Source: Oceanicola sp.
GTDB taxonomy: Bacteria; Pseudomonadota; Alphaproteobacteria; Rhodobacterales; Rhodobacteraceae
DNA: 64,000 nucleotides
NCBI GenBank assembly: GCA_017792405.1
Contig: CP051231.1
Span: 1,550,890-1,614,889, forward strand
Reading direction: 5' to 3'
Shown here: positions 61,533-64,000 of the stretch, one piece after another
Layout: every line of letters begins with the position of its first letter
Position numbering within the stretch: position 1 is the first letter of the stretch
Translations under genes and position numbers: made by a program
The notes under the pieces: generated by a model
Database searches by the model: none
What the model was told of the DNA's origin: nothing
The model's input: the letters and a program-made list of their open reading frames with translations, nothing else

Positions 61533-62618
61533 CTACTCCGGCACCATCCTGAACACCGCGCCCTCACCCACCGACAAGAACCAGATCGCCCCGTCCGGCC
61601 CCTCGCGCACATCGCGCACGCGGCTGGTCTCTGGCGTTTCGATCCGCTCAAGCTCGGTGCGGCCATCGGTCGAGAGCCGCGAGATCATGTCGAACTTCAG
61701 CGAGCCAACAAAGACCTGCCCTTTCCACTCCGGAAACATCTCGCCGCCGTAGATCATCAGGCCCGAGGGCGCGATGGACGGGTCCCAGTAATGCACCGGC
61801 TGCTGCATCCCGTCCTTGGCATTGCCCTCGCCGATCTTCGCGCCCGAGTAATGCCGCCCATAAGAGATGACCGGCCAGCCATAGTTGGCGCCCGGTTCAA
61901 CGAGGTTCAACTCATCGCCGCCTTGCGCCCCGTGTTCCACCACCCAGAGCCGCCCTTCGGCATCCAGCGTGGCGCCCTGCGGGTTCCGGTGGCCGTAGCT
62001 CCAGATTTCGGGCTGCGCGCCCTCCTGGCCGACAAAGGGGTTGTCTTCCGGCACCGAACCATCGCGGGCGATGCGCACCACCGAGCCGTTCTCGCGGCTC
62101 AGGTCCTGTGCCGAGGGCCGCTCGCCCCGCTCGCCGATGGTGAGGTAAATCAGCCCGTCCGCGCCTTCCACGATCCGGCTGCCAAAATGCCGCCCGCCGC
62201 TGGAGCCGGGCTCCATCTCGAAGATCACCTCGAACCCCTCCAGCGCGGAGCCATCGTCACTCAGGCGACCCTTGCCAAGCGCGGTGCCCGCCCCGCCGTC
62301 TTGTGGCTTGGAAAAGCTCAAGAAAATCTCACGGCTCGCGGCAAAATCACGCGGCACCATCACGTCGAGCAAGCCGCCCTGCCCGCTGTCATAAACCTCC
62401 GGCACGCCCGAGATTGGCGCGGCCTCGCCATTTATGACCGCGGTCAACTCTCCGGCCCGCTCGGTCACCAGAAACCCGCCGCCGGGCAAGAACGCCAGCC
62501 CCCACGGCTCGTCCAGCCCGCTGGCCACGGTTTCCATCCGCACGCCCTGCGCCTCTGCGGCCTCCCACGCCCCAAGGGCTGAAAGCCCGATCACTGCCGC
62601 TGCCAATCGTCCGTTCAT
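61533..62618 (-). CDS. PQQ-dependent sugar dehydrogenase (soluble aldose dehydrogenase type)
   Basis: A 361-residue periplasmic six-bladed beta-propeller with a signal peptide (AAAVIGLSALGAWEAAEA). Family segments are VASGLDEPWGLAFLPGGGFLVTERAG, SSGGRHFGSRIV, IWSYGHRNPQGATLDAEGRLWVVEHGAQGGDELNLVEPGANYGWP and DWDPS-like YWDPSIAPSGLMIY. These contain the usual PQQ/calcium-binding residues. It would oxidise aldoses and pass electrons to the respiratory chain. The ATG at 62618 follows AGAGGAG. Its stop is four bases from the protease stop (convergent). Confidence 0.9.
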   Translation of the reverse strand: MNGRLAAAVIGLSALGAWEAAEAQGVRMETVASGLDEPWGLAFLPGGGFLVTERAGELTAVINGEAAPISGVPEVYDSGQGGLLDVMVPRDFAASREIFLSFSKPQDGGAGTALGKGRLSDDGSALEGFEVIFEMEPGSSGGRHFGSRIVEGADGLIYLTIGERGERPSAQDLSRENGSVVRIARDGSVPEDNPFVGQEGAQPEIWSYGHRNPQGATLDAEGRLWVVEHGAQGGDELNLVEPGANYGWPVISYGRHYSGAKIGEGNAKDGMQQPVHYWDPSIAPSGLMIYGGEMFPEWKGQVFVGSLKFDMISRLSTDGRTELERIETPETSRVRDVREGPDGAIWFLSVGEGAVFRMVPE

Positions 62619-62781
62619 GCTGAAAACTCCTCTTTGCACACAACCTAAGGCCTGCCCCGGCCCCGCCCAGCCACCCTGTCGTTCAACTTTCCGCAAGGTC
62701 CGGCCCATGCCCCCGCTTTCCAAAGCGAAATTCCCGGTCTAGGCTCAGCCGCAGGACAATGTTCCAACAGGGAGACCAACA

Positions 62782-63978
62782 ATGAAAAAACTGATCCTCG
62801 CCACCACGGCCATCGCCGCGCTGGCTGCCCCGGCCTTCGCCGAGAGCCACGGCTCCGAAGTGAAACTGGGCATCATCCTCGGCTTCACCGGCCCGATTGA
62901 AAGCCTCACGCCCCACATGCGTGACGCCGCCAAGATGGCCATGGCCGAAGTGACCGAAAGCGGCGCGTTGATGGGGGGCACCACCGTGACCGCCGTCGAG
63001 GCCGACTCGACCTGCGTCGATTCTGCCGCCGCCTCCGCCGCCGCCGAGCGCCTGATCACCTCCGACGGGATCAAGGGCATCATGGGCGCTGACTGCTCCG
63101 GCGTGACCGGCGCGATCCTCACCAACGTCGCCGTCCCGAACGGCATGGTGATGATCTCCCCCTCGGCCACCTCGCCGGGCCTGTCGACCACCGAAGACAA
63201 CGGCCTGTTCTTCCGCACCGCCCCGTCTGACGCCCGCCAGGGCGAGGTGATGACCCAGGTGCTGATGGACAACGACGTGAAGACCGTCGCGCTGACCTAC
63301 ACCAACAACGACTACGGCAAGGGCCTCGCCGACAGCTTCCAGGCGGCCTTCGAAGAAGCCGGCGGCACCGTGACCATCTCGGCTGCCCATGAAGACGGCA
63401 AAGCCGACTACTCGGCCGAGGTCGCCTCGCTGGCCTCCGCCGGTGGCGATCTGCTGGTGGTGGCAGGCTACGTCGATCAGGGCGGCGCCGGCATCATCCG
63501 CGCCTCGCTCGACTCCGGTGCCTTCGACAAGTTCCACTTCCCCGACGGGATGATCGGCACCGCGCTCGAGGAGAACTTCGGCTCCGAGATCAACGGCTCC
63601 ACCGGTCAGCACCCCGGCACCGACAGCCCCGGCAACGCCATGTTCGTCGAGCTGGGCACTGCCGCGGGCTTCGATCCCACCTCCCCCTTCGCACCCGAGA
63701 GCTATGACGCCGCCGCGCTGATCATGCTCGCGATGGAGGCCGCCGGGTCCGACGACCCGAACGTCTACAAGGAAAAGGTGATGGAAGTCGCCAACGCCCC
63801 CGGCGAGCAGATCTTCCCCGGTGAGCTGAAAAAGGCGCTCGAGCTAATCGCCGCCGGTGAGGATATCGACTACGTCGGCGCTTCCGCCGTCGAGCTGATC
63901 GGCCCCGGTGAAAGCGCGGGCAACTACCGCGAGATCACCTTCGAAGACGGCAAGATCGCCACGGTCAAATACCGCTGA
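62782..63978 (+). CDS. Branched-chain amino-acid type ABC transporter substrate-binding protein
   Basis: A 398-residue periplasmic binding protein (LivJ/LivK class) with signal peptide MKKLILATTAIAALAAPAFA. The mature part shows KLGIILGFTGPIESLTPHMRDAAKMAM, the GIMGADCSGVTGAIL binding loop, and SYDAAALIMLAMEAAG near the C-terminus. The ATG at 62782 follows GGGAGA. Permease and ATPase genes would be expected beyond the right edge. The ligand is not determinable; branched-chain amino acids or amides are common. Confidence 0.92.
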   Translation: MKKLILATTAIAALAAPAFAESHGSEVKLGIILGFTGPIESLTPHMRDAAKMAMAEVTESGALMGGTTVTAVEADSTCVDSAAASAAAERLITSDGIKGIMGADCSGVTGAILTNVAVPNGMVMISPSATSPGLSTTEDNGLFFRTAPSDARQGEVMTQVLMDNDVKTVALTYTNNDYGKGLADSFQAAFEEAGGTVTISAAHEDGKADYSAEVASLASAGGDLLVVAGYVDQGGAGIIRASLDSGAFDKFHFPDGMIGTALEENFGSEINGSTGQHPGTDSPGNAMFVELGTAAGFDPTSPFAPESYDAAALIMLAMEAAGSDDPNVYKEKVMEVANAPGEQIFPGELKKALELIAAGEDIDYVGASAVELIGPGESAGNYREITFEDGKIATVKYR

Positions 63979-64000
63979 TCTTCAGCACGCAAGCTTGATG

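Overview
The window is a GC-rich, gene-dense chromosomal segment from an alphaproteobacterium, most likely a marine-type Rhodobacteraceae (Roseobacter-like). The evidence is gene content and gene order: dusB(nifR3)-ntrB-ntrC-ntrY, a fused ispDF, the bamE/yceD-rpmF-plsX-fabH-ihfA block, a two-domain dCTP deaminase, an OlsB-type acyltransferase, and a corrinoid one-carbon cluster of the kind seen in that family. No prophage, insertion sequence, CRISPR array or rRNA operon was found. About 65 protein genes and two tRNA genes are supported.

Region by region: 1-5.5 kb is the nitrogen-regulation operon on the minus strand (ntrY is cut by the window edge). 5.7-8.9 kb holds ispDF, pgpA, cinA-C, a COQ10-like gene and hpt. 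9-11.6 kb has a Sel1-repeat protein and two c-type cytochromes. 11.7-14.9 kb is a minus-strand lipA operon with two paralogous exported proteins and a PLP enzyme. 15-19.3 kb contains a peroxiredoxin, olsB, msrB, a TPR protein and bamE. 19.4-24.3 kb is the lipid/ribosome block yceD-rpmF-plsX-fabH-ihfA plus a MerR-like regulator with a long acidic repeat tail. 24.4-29.4 kb has tRNA-Pro, dcd, oxyR, a VIT-type transporter and two Rhodobacterales-type proteins of unknown role.

From 29.4 to 44.3 kb a non-pyrrolysine MttB-family methyltransferase is followed, after an interval with DUF2270, guaA, a sulfotransferase-like gene, an acyl-CoA synthetase, rlmE and ppx, by an apparent C1 operon. That operon carries a 'virulence factor' family protein, methylenetetrahydrofolate reductase, methyl-THF:corrinoid methyltransferase, two paralogous membrane-anchored Cys-rich proteins and a corrinoid-activating 2Fe-2S/ASKHA protein. 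The MttB, the methyl-THF methyltransferase and the activator share Gly/Arg-rich termini. The inferred flow is methylated substrate -> MttB -> corrinoid protein (not in this window) -> tetrahydrofolate -> oxidation. This cluster, with its two unexplained proteins and shared tails, is the best candidate for under-described biology here.

44.3-48.7 kb contains a structured, terminator-like intergenic region, tRNA-Gly and zwf-pgl-pgi (Entner-Doudoroff/pentose phosphate entry) behind a LacI-type palindrome. 49-54 kb carries a tandem pair of exported CX5C/CCK proteins, an HNH nuclease, a kinase-like protein, an esterase, an AlkA-like glycosylase and cobK. 54-64 kb carries an MFS transporter, an animal-type haem peroxidase, a tiny secreted Cys protein, a fliG homologue, an LpxL-like acyltransferase, osmC, an M48 protease, a PQQ-type sugar dehydrogenase and a branched-chain amino-acid binding protein.
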